A DNA stretch of 64,000 bases, from NCBI GenBank assembly GCA_943371245.1, contig CALRTY020000001.1, positions 310,001-374,000 on the forward strand, in the 5' to 3' direction. Within the stretch, counting starts at the first letter, position 1. Each line of letters begins with the position of its first letter. Both the position numbers and the translations under genes were made by a program. Shown in pieces: positions 8,560 through 16,612 of this stretch. The notes beneath the pieces are model-generated. The model was given only the letters and a program-made list of their open reading frames with translations, had not been told where the DNA came from and made no database searches. This DNA is from UBA5018 sp947463165 (lineage in GTDB: Bacteria; Cyanobacteriota; Cyanobacteriia; PCC-6307; Cyanobiaceae).

Positions 8560-9444
8560 GGCCCAAAGCCGGCATTGAACGACCCTAGCGATCAGAGGCT
8601 GGCAATCCAGTGGCCGTCAGCACAGACAGCCCACAACTGCCCGGGCCCTGCGGGAGAAACGGCAGCCCTGGGCAGCGGCAATAGCAATGGCGATGGCAAT
8701 GGCAACACCCCCACAGCCCAAACAGCTCTAAATGGCTATGCCGCCGCCTCTATTGCGGCAGCCGCCCCTGTCACTGCGCCAGCAAGCACTGACATTGCGC
8801 CAGCCACCACTGCCAGTGCGCCAGCAAGCACCGACCCCGTGAGCCCCCGGCGGCGGCTGCGCCTAGGCGTGATGGCCTCTGGTAAAGGCAGCAACTTTGA
8901 GGCCCTGGTGCAGGCCTGCCGCAGCGGCAGCCTGCCAGCAGAAGTGGTGCTGTTGCTGGTGAACAATCCCAGCTGCTCCGCCCAGGCCAGGGCGGCCAGA
9001 CTGGCCATCCCCTGCACCCTTGTGGATCACCGCCGCTTTGCCAGCCGCGAGGCTCTCGATGCGGCACTGGTGGCAGCCCTTGGGGCGGCTGAGGTGGACC
9101 TGGTGGTGATGGCTGGCTGGATGCGCGTCGTTACCGCCCACTTGATCGCCGCCTACCCGGAGCGCCTGGTGAACATCCACCCCTCCTTGCTGCCCAGCTT
9201 TCGCGGCCTCGACGGGGTGGGCCAAGCCCTGGCGGCGGGGGTGACCCTGGCGGGCTGCACCGCCCACCTGGTGAGCGAGCAGGTGGATGCCGGTTTGATC
9301 CTGGCCCAGGCGGCGGTGCCGGTGCTGGCCAGCGACGACCGGGAGAGCCTGGCGGCCAGGATCCTGGCCCAGGAACACCAAATCCTGCCCCTGGCGGTGA
9401 TGCTGGCGGCCCAGCGGCTAGGTCTAGGGATAGAAGGGCAGTAG
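8551..9444 (+). CDS. purN: Phosphoribosylglycinamide formyltransferase
   Basis: Third step of purine synthesis: formyl transfer from 10-formyl-THF to GAR. Catalytic core: RLRLGVMASGKGSNFEAL, then VVMAGWMRVV, VNIHPSLLPSF (with the catalytic His) and GCTAHLVSEQVDAGLI. The frame opens with GTG 8551, but a GTG at 8839 would give 201 residues, close to family length. The intervening 96 codons are low-complexity and end in three 21-bp units (8776-8838) encoding APASTDI/APATTAS/APASTDP. A period divisible by three suggests this extension is translated, so I kept the outer start; the inner start is the main alternative. The 3' end overlaps the convergent argC by 21 bp. Confidence 0.9.
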   Translation: MGHGPKPALNDPSDQRLAIQWPSAQTAHNCPGPAGETAALGSGNSNGDGNGNTPTAQTALNGYAAASIAAAAPVTAPASTDIAPATTASAPASTDPVSPRRRLRLGVMASGKGSNFEALVQACRSGSLPAEVVLLLVNNPSCSAQARAARLAIPCTLVDHRRFASREALDAALVAALGAAEVDLVVMAGWMRVVTAHLIAAYPERLVNIHPSLLPSFRGLDGVGQALAAGVTLAGCTAHLVSEQVDAGLILAQAAVPVLASDDRESLAARILAQEHQILPLAVMLAAQRLGLGIEGQ

Positions 9445-10533
9445 CGGCAGGCCCGTGGCCCCATCCAGCCCGGCCATCAGGTTCAGGCACTGCACCGCCT
9501 GGCCCGCCTGGCCCTTGATCAAGTTGTCGATCGCACTCATCAAAATCAATTGGCCAGTGCGCGGATCCACCTGCAGCGAGATCAGGGCCCGGTTGGTCTG
9601 GCGCACCCATTTGGTGGAGGGATAGGTGCCCACCGGCAGCACCTGCACGCAGGCCCGATCGCGATAGGCAACCTGCAGCAAGGTGGTGCAGTCTTCGGCG
9701 GCGAGGCCGGGATCGCGCAGACGGCAATACACCGTGGCCAGCAGTCCCCGCACCATCGGCATCAGATGGGGGGTGAACTGCAGCTGAATCGCCTGACCGG
9801 CCACCTGGGAGGCCATTTGTTCAATCTCACTGGTGTGGCGGTGGCCCACCACGCCGTAGGGCATCACCGCCTCACCAGCCTCAGCCAACAGCAGATGCTC
9901 CTTGGCGGCGCGGCCACCGCCGGAGCTGCCGGTTTTGGCATCGATGACGATGCCATCCAACTCGATCAATCCCTGCTTGAGGAAGGGGAGCAGCGCCAGC
10001 AAACTGGCGGTGGGGAAACAGCCGGGCGCCGCCACCAGCCGGGCCTGGCGAATGCGCTCCTCCTCCCACTCCACCAGTCCATAGACAGCCTCACTGCAGA
10101 GTTCGCCATCCTGGCGGGACAGCTGGGCGGCCTCGGCCGCATACACCTCCTGCCACTGGGCCAAGGAGCGGTAGCGGTAGTCGGCGGAGAGATCCACCAC
10201 CTTGACCCCCCTCTCCAGCAGCGGCGGCACCAGCTGGGCCGCCAAACCATTGGGCAGGCTGAGCACCGCCAGGTCGGCGGCGGCGGCGATCGCCTCGGGA
10301 TCCGGACTCTGCACCAGCGGATCGCCCGGTAGCGGCAGGAAGGGGGTCAATTGGCTCCAGCGCTTGCCACTGCTGCGCTCGCCGCCGAGGAAGGTGACCT
10401 GGAACAGGGGATGGCCCTGCAGCAGACGCAGGGTCTGCAGCCCTCCATAGCCACTGGCGCCAATCACCGCCACCCGATGGCCCCTGGCCTGGTGCGGCAG
10501 CCCCCGGTTCAGCCCATCCTGCTTGCTGGCCAT
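9424..10533 (-). CDS. argC: N-acetyl-gamma-glutamyl-phosphate reductase
   Basis: NADPH-dependent third step of arginine synthesis. The N-terminal Rossmann motif HRVAVIGASGYGGLQTLRLL and the active-site APGCFPTASLL with its catalytic Cys are clear, as is KTGSSGGGRA. The ATG at 10533 (MASKQDGL) gives 369 residues; the frame stays open to 10557. It is divergent from ribBA (79 bp apart) and convergent with purN, whose last 21 bp it overlaps. Confidence 0.94.
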   Translation of the reverse strand: MASKQDGLNRGLPHQARGHRVAVIGASGYGGLQTLRLLQGHPLFQVTFLGGERSSGKRWSQLTPFLPLPGDPLVQSPDPEAIAAAADLAVLSLPNGLAAQLVPPLLERGVKVVDLSADYRYRSLAQWQEVYAAEAAQLSRQDGELCSEAVYGLVEWEEERIRQARLVAAPGCFPTASLLALLPFLKQGLIELDGIVIDAKTGSSGGGRAAKEHLLLAEAGEAVMPYGVVGHRHTSEIEQMASQVAGQAIQLQFTPHLMPMVRGLLATVYCRLRDPGLAAEDCTTLLQVAYRDRACVQVLPVGTYPSTKWVRQTNRALISLQVDPRTGQLILMSAIDNLIKGQAGQAVQCLNLMAGLDGATGLPLLPFYP

Positions 10534-10611
10534 GCCCAGGTGCCCAACCCAGAACAACTCCGGATTTATAAAGGATCATTGCCTTTGGCCCCAGGGCCGG
10601 GATCGCCTGCC

Positions 10612-12258
10612 GTGACGCGCACCTGCGAGGCCATCCGCTTCGACGCCATTCCAGATGCCCTTGCTGCCATTCGCGGCGGCGAGATGGTGGTGGTGGTCGA
10701 TGACGAGAACCGTGAGAACGAGGGGGATCTGATCTGCGCGGCCCAATTCGCCACGCCCCAGCAGATCAATTTCATGGCCACCGACGCCCGGGGGCTGATC
10801 TGCCTGGCCATGGAGGGCGAGCGGCTCGATGCCCTCGACCTGCCCTTGATGGTGACTCGCAATACGGATGACAACCAGACCGCCTTCACCGTGAGCGTGG
10901 ATGCCGGCCCGGAGCAGGGGGTCTCCACCGGCATCTCCGCCGAGGACCGGGCCCGCACCATCCAGGTGGCGATCCACCCCGATAGCCGGCCAGATGATCT
11001 GCGCCGCCCTGGCCACATCTTCCCGCTGCGATCCAGGGACGGCGGCGTGCTCAAACGGGCTGGTCACACCGAGGCGGCAGTGGATCTGGCCCGCATGGCC
11101 GGCCTCTATCCGGCCGGGGTGATCTGCGAAATCCAGAACCCCGATGGCTCGATGTCCCGGTTACCGCAACTGGTGGACTACGCCAAGCGCCATGGATTAA
11201 GGCTGATCAGCATCGCCGATCTAATCAGCTATCGCCTGGATACCGAACGCTTTGTGCGCCGCCAGGCCACGGCCAGCCTACCCAGCGCCTTTGGCGATTT
11301 TAAGGCAATTGGCTATATAAATGAGCTGGATGGCAGCGAACACATAGCCATCGTCAAGGGCAAGCCAGAAGCCGCCACAGGGCCCGTGCTGGTGAGGGTG
11401 CACAGCGAATGCCTCACGGGGGATGCCTTTGGCTCCCTGCGCTGTGATTGCCGACCCCAGCTGGAGGCGGCCCTGCGCATGATCGAGCAGGCCGGAGAGG
11501 GGGTGGTGGTTTACCTGCGCCAGGAGGGTAGGGGGATCGGCCTGATCAACAAACTCAAGGCCTACTCGCTACAGGATATTGGCCTGGATACGGTGGAAGC
11601 AAATGAGCGACTGGGCTTCCCCGCAGACCTGCGCAATTACGGCATTGGCGCCCAGATTCTGAGCGATCTGGGGGTGCAGAGGCTGAGGCTAATCACCAAC
11701 AATCCGCGCAAAATTGCCGGTCTCGGTGGCTATGGAATTCAAGTGGAAGATCGGGTGCCCTTGGTGATCGAACCCGGCCTTCACAACGCCAACTACTTGC
11801 GGGTGAAACGCACCAAATTGGGGCACCTGCTGGAAAAGGGCCCCAGCTGTCCGGTGGGGGGGCCGCTGGCGCTGCTTGGCTGGCGGGGCTCGATCGACCA
11901 GCCCGAACAGCCCCTGGCCCTGCTGCAGGCAATGGAAGCCTGGGCGAAATCCGGCGACCTGGCGGTGGAACGCCACGAAGAGCCGCGCCAGCTGGCCCTG
12001 CTTAACCAACCGCAGTTGGCGATTCAACTCAGCGGCGCCGCCTTAACCAAAGAGGCCCTGCTGGCGGCCCTGGGGCAATTGGCGAGCTGGCCAGGCAGCA
12101 GCCGCGTCAGCCTGCTGCTGGCCAGCGACGGCCAGCGCAGCGCCCATCCCAGTGCAGCCCTTGAACCCCAGCGGCGCCCCCTGATCGAACTGGGGGCCAA
12201 GGGTTCCGATATCTCAGCCCTGCGACTGGATTCCGAGCTGCTGATCGAATGGAGCTAG
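10612..12258 (+). CDS. ribBA: Bifunctional 3,4-dihydroxy-2-butanone-4-phosphate synthase / GTP cyclohydrolase II
   Basis: Makes both precursors of riboflavin. The RibB half shows DDENRENEGDLICAAQFA and the RAGHTEAAVDLARMAG region; the RibA half shows the zinc site CLTGDAFGSLRCDC, then YLRQEGRGIGL and LITNNPRKIAGL. I chose GTG 10612 (MTRTCEAIRFDAIPDALAAI), giving 548 residues, the normal length. The longer open frame to 10351 would run through the argC start. About 120 residues follow the RibA core, a C-terminal extension of unknown role. Confidence 0.95.
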   Translation: MTRTCEAIRFDAIPDALAAIRGGEMVVVVDDENRENEGDLICAAQFATPQQINFMATDARGLICLAMEGERLDALDLPLMVTRNTDDNQTAFTVSVDAGPEQGVSTGISAEDRARTIQVAIHPDSRPDDLRRPGHIFPLRSRDGGVLKRAGHTEAAVDLARMAGLYPAGVICEIQNPDGSMSRLPQLVDYAKRHGLRLISIADLISYRLDTERFVRRQATASLPSAFGDFKAIGYINELDGSEHIAIVKGKPEAATGPVLVRVHSECLTGDAFGSLRCDCRPQLEAALRMIEQAGEGVVVYLRQEGRGIGLINKLKAYSLQDIGLDTVEANERLGFPADLRNYGIGAQILSDLGVQRLRLITNNPRKIAGLGGYGIQVEDRVPLVIEPGLHNANYLRVKRTKLGHLLEKGPSCPVGGPLALLGWRGSIDQPEQPLALLQAMEAWAKSGDLAVERHEEPRQLALLNQPQLAIQLSGAALTKEALLAALGQLASWPGSSRVSLLLASDGQRSAHPSAALEPQRRPLIELGAKGSDISALRLDSELLIEWS

Positions 12259-12293
12259 ACCGAAATGGAACTAGATCTAATGGAGCTAGACAA

Positions 12294-12311
12294 GGGGCAA
12301 TGCTTTGCCCC
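12294..12311. terminator. Hairpin between convergent ribBA and the cyclophilin gene
   Basis: GGGGCAA-TGCT-TTGCCCC forms a perfect 7-bp stem with a 4-nt loop, 35 bp after ribBA and 6 bp after the end of the convergent ppi gene. There is no long T-run on either side, so a bidirectional terminator role is only inferred from position. A 15-16-bp repeat of GGAGCTAGAC precedes it. Confidence 0.5.
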
Positions 12312-12316
12312 GGGCA

Positions 12317-12772
12317 TCAATCCTGAATTGTCAGCTTGTTGATACGGCTGCCGCCCTTGAGTGCCATCACCACATCGAGATTGTTGGTGTGGCCAAAAAC
12401 GGTGTGCACACCATCCAGGTGGGGCTGGGCTTCATGACAGATGTAAAACTGCGAGCCGCCGGTGTTTTTGCCGGCATGGGCCATGGCCAGGGTGCCGGCC
12501 TTGTGCTTCTGGCTGTTGATCTCACAGTTGATCTTGTAGCCAGGGCCGCCGGTGCCAGCCACGCCGCGGGCACCCTCGCGGCTGTTGGGACAACCACCCT
12601 GGGCCATGAAGCCCGGGATCACTCGATGGAAGGCCAAGCCGTCGTAGAAGCCTTCCCTGGCCAATTTCACGAAGTTGGCCACGGTGTTGGGTGCATCGGC
12701 ATCGAACAGTTCCAACTCGATGCTGCCGGCATCGGTATCCATCACGGCCTTGGTCACTGCTGCTGCTGGCAA
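12317..12772 (-). CDS. Peptidyl-prolyl cis-trans isomerase, cyclophilin type
   Basis: 151 residues, a single cyclophilin domain: NTVANFVKLAREGFYDGLAFHRVIPGFMAQGG (in part) with the catalytic Arg of FHRV, then GSQFYICHEAQPHLDGVHTVFG. No signal peptide, so it is cytosolic. The annotated ATG precedes a GTG (12757) that begins VTKAVMDTDAG; that GTG may be the true start, since related proteins open with MTKAVMETDAG. Confidence 0.93.
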   Translation of the reverse strand: MPAAAVTKAVMDTDAGSIELELFDADAPNTVANFVKLAREGFYDGLAFHRVIPGFMAQGGCPNSREGARGVAGTGGPGYKINCEINSQKHKAGTLAMAHAGKNTGGSQFYICHEAQPHLDGVHTVFGHTNNLDVVMALKGGSRINKLTIQD

Positions 12773-12846
12773 ACGGCTCCCAGTATGCGCGTTGCCGTCC
12801 GGTAGAACTATTCCCGTTTCACCGGGAACGCCCCGTTCCGCCGCCG

Positions 12847-13758
12847 ATGAGCTTCAGCCCCGGTCTCGACCTCAGCCAGGCCCGTCTCGGCGTTCTCGGT
12901 GGCAGCGGTCTCTATGCCATGGATGGCCTGGAGGATATCCAGGAGATCGTGGTGGACACCCCCTACGGCCCCACCTCAGACAGCCTCAGACTCGGTCGCC
13001 TGGGGGATCTGGAAGTTGTGTTTCTGGCCCGCCACGGCCGCCACCACAGCCTCACCCCCACGGAGGTGCCCTACCAGGCGAACATCTGGGCCCTGCGCTC
13101 CTTGAAGGTGCGCTGGATCCTGTCGGTGTCGGCCGTGGGCTCGCTGCAGCCCGAGCATGAGCCGCTGGACATGCTGGTGCCAGATCAATTCATCGATCGC
13201 ACCCAGCAGCGGCCCCTGAGCTTTTTCGGCCAGGGTGCCGTGGCCCACGTCACCCTGGCCGATCCCTTCTGCCCGGTGCTGAGCAGGGTGCTGGCCGACG
13301 TGGGCGAGAGCTTGATGCCGGCTGATCGCAGCCTGCATCGCGGCGGCACCTACCTCTGCATGGAGGGTCCGGCCTTCTCCACCCGCGCCGAATCCGAGCT
13401 CTACCGCAGTTGGGGCTGTGCCGTGATCGGCATGACCAACCACAGCGAAGCCCGGCTGGCCCGAGAAGCCGAGATCGCATACACCACCTTGGCGATGGTC
13501 ACCGATTACGACTGCTGGCACCAGGACCACGACGCGGTCACGGTGGAGATGGTGATCGAAAACCTGCGCAGCAACGCCGCCCTGGCCCAGACCATCGTGC
13601 GGGCAACCGCTGAACGGGTGAGCGCCATCCGTCCCACCAGCAGCTCCCACCAGGCCCTGCGCAATGCCCTGATGACCCCTAAGGAGCAGGTGCCTGGCGA
13701 ATGTCGTCGCCGCATCGACCTATTCACCAGCCCCTACTGGGGTGCCTATCAGGGCTAA
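12847..13758 (+). CDS. mtnP: S-methyl-5'-thioadenosine phosphorylase
   Basis: Splits methylthioadenosine into adenine and methylthioribose-1-phosphate (methionine salvage). GVLGGSGLYAMDGL, FLARHGRHHSLTPTEVPYQAN, YLCMEGPAFSTRAES and IGMTNHSEARLAREAEI are family signatures. The ATG at 12847 gives 303 residues; the frame extends upstream to 12691 across the divergent cyclophilin start and is unlikely to be used. The spacer to the cyclophilin start is about 75 bp. Confidence 0.94.
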   Translation: MSFSPGLDLSQARLGVLGGSGLYAMDGLEDIQEIVVDTPYGPTSDSLRLGRLGDLEVVFLARHGRHHSLTPTEVPYQANIWALRSLKVRWILSVSAVGSLQPEHEPLDMLVPDQFIDRTQQRPLSFFGQGAVAHVTLADPFCPVLSRVLADVGESLMPADRSLHRGGTYLCMEGPAFSTRAESELYRSWGCAVIGMTNHSEARLAREAEIAYTTLAMVTDYDCWHQDHDAVTVEMVIENLRSNAALAQTIVRATAERVSAIRPTSSSHQALRNALMTPKEQVPGECRRRIDLFTSPYWGAYQG

Positions 13759-13853
13759 AAAAAAGCTGCCTACCAGTACTTAAAGACAGGGCTAAACCCC
13801 AGCGCCAGGCTGAAGCACAGCCCTAAATGAGAAGGCTGATCCAGTCGGTCCGG

Positions 13854-13905
13854 AGGATCGCCCCAAAGGATCGCCCCGGAGCATCGCCCCGAAGCATCTC
13901 CCAAG
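13854..13905. repeat. 13-bp tandem repeat, four units
   Basis: AGGATCGCCCCAA, AGGATCGCCCCGG, AGCATCGCCCCGA and AGCATCTCCCAAG follow without gaps between convergent mtnP and murQ. The period is not a multiple of three and no gene covers it. Confidence 0.75.
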
Positions 13906-13943
13906 AGATCGGTTGATCCGCCTCCTAGGCCCGGTCAGCAGGC

Positions 13944-14951
13944 TCAGCGGGGGCTAGAGGGCTGGGGATCGGCCGACCTCTGCAGGGCCAGCAGGGTGGA
14001 TCGCAGCGACGGCCCATGGCGCTCCAGGGCGGCGAGGGCCGTGCTGGGGTCCAGCTGGGTGGCTGCGATCAACAGGGCCAGCTTCACCGAGCCCGCCGCC
14101 TGGTCCAGCAACTCCCTGGCGGGCTGCCGCTCCAGCCCAGCCAGGTCCCGCAGGATGCGCAGGGCCCGATCCTCCAGCTTGCTGTTGGTTACGGCCACAT
14201 CCACCATGCGGTTGCCATGCACCTTGCCCAGCCGCACCATCACGCCGGTGGAGAGGATGTTGAGCGCCATCTTGGTGGCGGTGCCGGCCTTGAGACGGGT
14301 GGAACCGGTGAGCAGCTCCGCTCCGGTGAGCAGGCGAATGTCGATGGCGCAGGGCATCGGCGCTTGTTCACTGGGTACGCAGGCCAGGGCGATGGTCAGG
14401 GCGCCGAGGGCTTGGGCCTGGGCCAGTGCACCAATTACGTAGGGGGTGGTGCCCCCAGCGGCGATGCCCACCAGGCAGTCGCCCGGACCGAAGCCGCGGG
14501 CTTGTAGATCGGCCCAGCCGGCGTCGGCCCGATCTTCCAATCCCTCCGAGCTGCGCAACAGGGCGGCGGGTCCGCCGGCCAGCACCCCCTGCACCTGCTC
14601 GGGGTCACTGCAGAAGGTGGGCGGGCATTCGGCCGCATCCAACACCCCGAGCCGACCGGAAGTGCCCGCCCCCAGATAAAAAAGCCGGCCGCCGGCCGCC
14701 AGGCGCTCGGCGATGGCATCCACCGCCTGGGCGAGCTGGGCGGCGGCGGCGGCCACGGCCCGCTGGGGCTCTAGATCATTGGCCACAAACAGGTCCACCA
14801 AATCGCCGGTGGCTAACTGGTCGAGCTGGGCGCTGAGGGGATTGGCCTGTTCGGTGAGCAGATGGCCGCGATCACCGGCAGTAAAGGCCTGGTCACCGAC
14901 AACAGCCTGATCACCGGCAGAAGCCTGGTCACCGGCAACAGCCCTGGTCAC
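13944..14951 (-). CDS. murQ: N-acetylmuramic acid 6-phosphate etherase
   Basis: Splits MurNAc-6-P into GlcNAc-6-P and D-lactate in cell-wall sugar recycling. SIS-domain motifs LFYLGAGTSGRLGVLDAAECPPTF, GIAAGGTTPYVIGAL and STRLKAGTATKMALNILST are clear. Before the conserved LTEQANP lie about 30 extra residues built from an 18-bp repeat (14887-14940) encoding AVAGDQ/ASAGDQ/AVVGDQ. The ATG overlaps the stop of the upstream DUF3110 gene by 4 bp (ATGA), so the two are coupled. Confidence 0.93.
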   Translation of the reverse strand: MTRAVAGDQASAGDQAVVGDQAFTAGDRGHLLTEQANPLSAQLDQLATGDLVDLFVANDLEPQRAVAAAAAQLAQAVDAIAERLAAGGRLFYLGAGTSGRLGVLDAAECPPTFCSDPEQVQGVLAGGPAALLRSSEGLEDRADAGWADLQARGFGPGDCLVGIAAGGTTPYVIGALAQAQALGALTIALACVPSEQAPMPCAIDIRLLTGAELLTGSTRLKAGTATKMALNILSTGVMVRLGKVHGNRMVDVAVTNSKLEDRALRILRDLAGLERQPARELLDQAAGSVKLALLIAATQLDPSTALAALERHGPSLRSTLLALQRSADPQPSSPR

Positions 14952-15421
14952 AGCAAACCCTCCAACTGGCGCCGGAAGGCCTCCAGCTCCGGATCGCCAG
15001 AACTGATCTGTTCGGCTGGCCGCTCGGGCAAATTGGCGGCTGGCCCGGAGGACTCCCGGCCGGTCCCGGCCCCGCCGCTGGCGGCCAACTGCTGCTCCTG
15101 CCAGTTGCTCACATCCATGTTGCGCTCAGGCGGAGCGATCAACAGCCGCTCCTCCTGGCTTTGGGGCAGAAAACCCGAGGGCACTAACTGCGCCTGGTAG
15201 CCGGCCTCGAGGCAAAACAGCTGCATCTCCTCGAGATCCAGGGCCTCCACGGTTGGCACGGGAAAGTCTTGAGCCTCCAACAGGCCGGCGTAGCGCTCGG
15301 CATCATCGCGGGCTTCGAACAGCAGCACCACGGTGTGACCGTTCAACTCTAGGGAGTGAATTCCCTCCTGGTCGCTGCCTGCGTCGAAGAGCAGCACATG
15401 CACAGCCACGGCAAACCCCAA
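14948..15421 (-). CDS. DUF3110 protein
   Basis: 157 residues. The N-terminal 90 residues (HVLLFDAGSDQEGIHSLEL, LFEARDDAERYAGLLEAQDFPVPTVEAL, in part) are the cyanobacterial DUF3110 domain, function unknown; the rest is a Pro/Gly/Ser-rich tail ending in an acidic helix (DPELEAFRRQLEGLL). It overlaps murQ by 4 bp and lies 129 bp downstream of dnaJ. The start is uncertain by a few codons; relatives begin near MHVLLFDAG. Confidence 0.82.
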   Translation of the reverse strand: MGFAVAVHVLLFDAGSDQEGIHSLELNGHTVVLLFEARDDAERYAGLLEAQDFPVPTVEALDLEEMQLFCLEAGYQAQLVPSGFLPQSQEERLLIAPPERNMDVSNWQEQQLAASGGAGTGRESSGPAANLPERPAEQISSGDPELEAFRRQLEGLL

Positions 15422-15550
15422 CCAACAAGATCATTCAGTGTGTCACCGCCACACAAGCCCACCAGCGGCCAACTGCCGGCCCCCAAGCAACGGCCACCTG
15501 CCGCCTGGCGATCAGCTCCGAGCAGCGGCTGCCGGCTGGCTGGCGATTTT

Positions 15551-16612
15551 TCAGGGCCGGCGGTCCTCGTCTTCGGCCAGCTCCCGCAGGCGGCGGTAGA
15601 GGGCCCTCTCGTCGTCATCGAGCTGCTCGGGCACCACGATGCGCACCTCCACCAACTGATCGCCGCGGCGATCACCCCACTGCAGGCCGCGACCACGCAG
15701 CCGCAGCAGGCGGCCACTAGATGAGGCCGGCGGTACCTGCAGCTTGACCGCACCGGCCAGGGTTGGCACCACGGCACTGCAGCCCAAAACCGCATCGGCA
15801 GGCAGCAACTCCAGCTGGTAGTCGACGCGCAGCCCATCGATGCGCAGTCCCTCGGGCGTGCGTACCTGCAATTGCAAAAAATGGTCAGCGCCGCCGGGGG
15901 CGACCCCCGCCAGCCGCAGCCGCCAACCATCGCCGGCCAGGGGCGGCGTCCACACCTCAACGCAGGTGCCATCCGGCAGTTCCAACTCCACCTGGGCACC
16001 GCTCAAAGCCTGTTCTGGAGTTAGACACACGAGGGTCTCCGCATCACTGGACGCCATCACCGGCGGCGGCGGCGGCGGCGCGTGGGTGACCCCGGTAAAT
16101 CCCGCGGCTGGCTCAGCAAAAGCTGCCTCTGGGGAGCCCGATTGCTGGACCTGCCAATCGGGCTCGCCATAGCCAACTGGATCGGCGGCCTCCCCTTGAC
16201 GATCCCAGCCACGGCCAGTTGTGGAGGGCCTGGGATCGTCAGGTTCAGCCCCTGGCTCCCCCAGGTCGCCGCTGCCGCCCCGCCGCCTTGGCCCAGCGCC
16301 GAACAGGGCATCGCAATAGTCCTCGAAGGCTGGAAAGCCGCTGGCAAATGGGTCCAGGCCGGCGGCGGCATCTGAACCGTTGGCACCGCTCTCCCAGGCC
16401 TGACGCCGCCTGGGATCTGAGAGCACCGCATAGGCCTCATTCACCTGCTTGAAGCGCTCCTCCGCCACCGGATCGCTGCCATTGAGATCCGGATGCCAGC
16501 GCCGGGCCTGGGCGCGAAAGGCTCGCTTCAATGCGGCGGCATCGCCCCCGGGTTCAAGCCCAAGGATTGCCCAGTAATCGCTCTGATCGGTGGAGGGGGC
16601 CACGCCGCTCAA
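15551..16612 (-). CDS. dnaJ: DnaJ-type co-chaperone without zinc finger
   Basis: 353 residues. The J domain at about 12-75 has the RRWHPDLN HPD motif that stimulates DnaK ATPase. There is no Gly/Phe zinc-finger CxxCxGxG block; instead a linker rich in Gly, Asp and Pro (75-190) leads to a beta-rich C-terminal client-binding domain (VCLTPEQALSGAQVELELPDG; LRLRGRGLQWGDRRGDQLVEV, in part). This makes it a class II/III J protein. Its start overlaps the dnaK stop by 4 bp, so it is a dedicated partner of that DnaK. Confidence 0.9.
   Translation of the reverse strand: MSGVAPSTDQSDYWAILGLEPGGDAAALKRAFRAQARRWHPDLNGSDPVAEERFKQVNEAYAVLSDPRRRQAWESGANGSDAAAGLDPFASGFPAFEDYCDALFGAGPRRRGGSGDLGEPGAEPDDPRPSTTGRGWDRQGEAADPVGYGEPDWQVQQSGSPEAAFAEPAAGFTGVTHAPPPPPPVMASSDAETLVCLTPEQALSGAQVELELPDGTCVEVWTPPLAGDGWRLRLAGVAPGGADHFLQLQVRTPEGLRIDGLRVDYQLELLPADAVLGCSAVVPTLAGAVKLQVPPASSSGRLLRLRGRGLQWGDRRGDQLVEVRIVVPEQLDDDERALYRRLRELAEDEDRRP

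Noticed and set aside
9424..9444. Frameshift or assembly error at the purN-argC junction
   Set aside because: Both proteins are complete to their usual ends; the 21-bp convergent overlap needs no error.
13760..13940. tRNA or other stable RNA in spacers
   Set aside because: No GGTTCGAATCC-type T-loop or cloverleaf was found in this or any other spacer.
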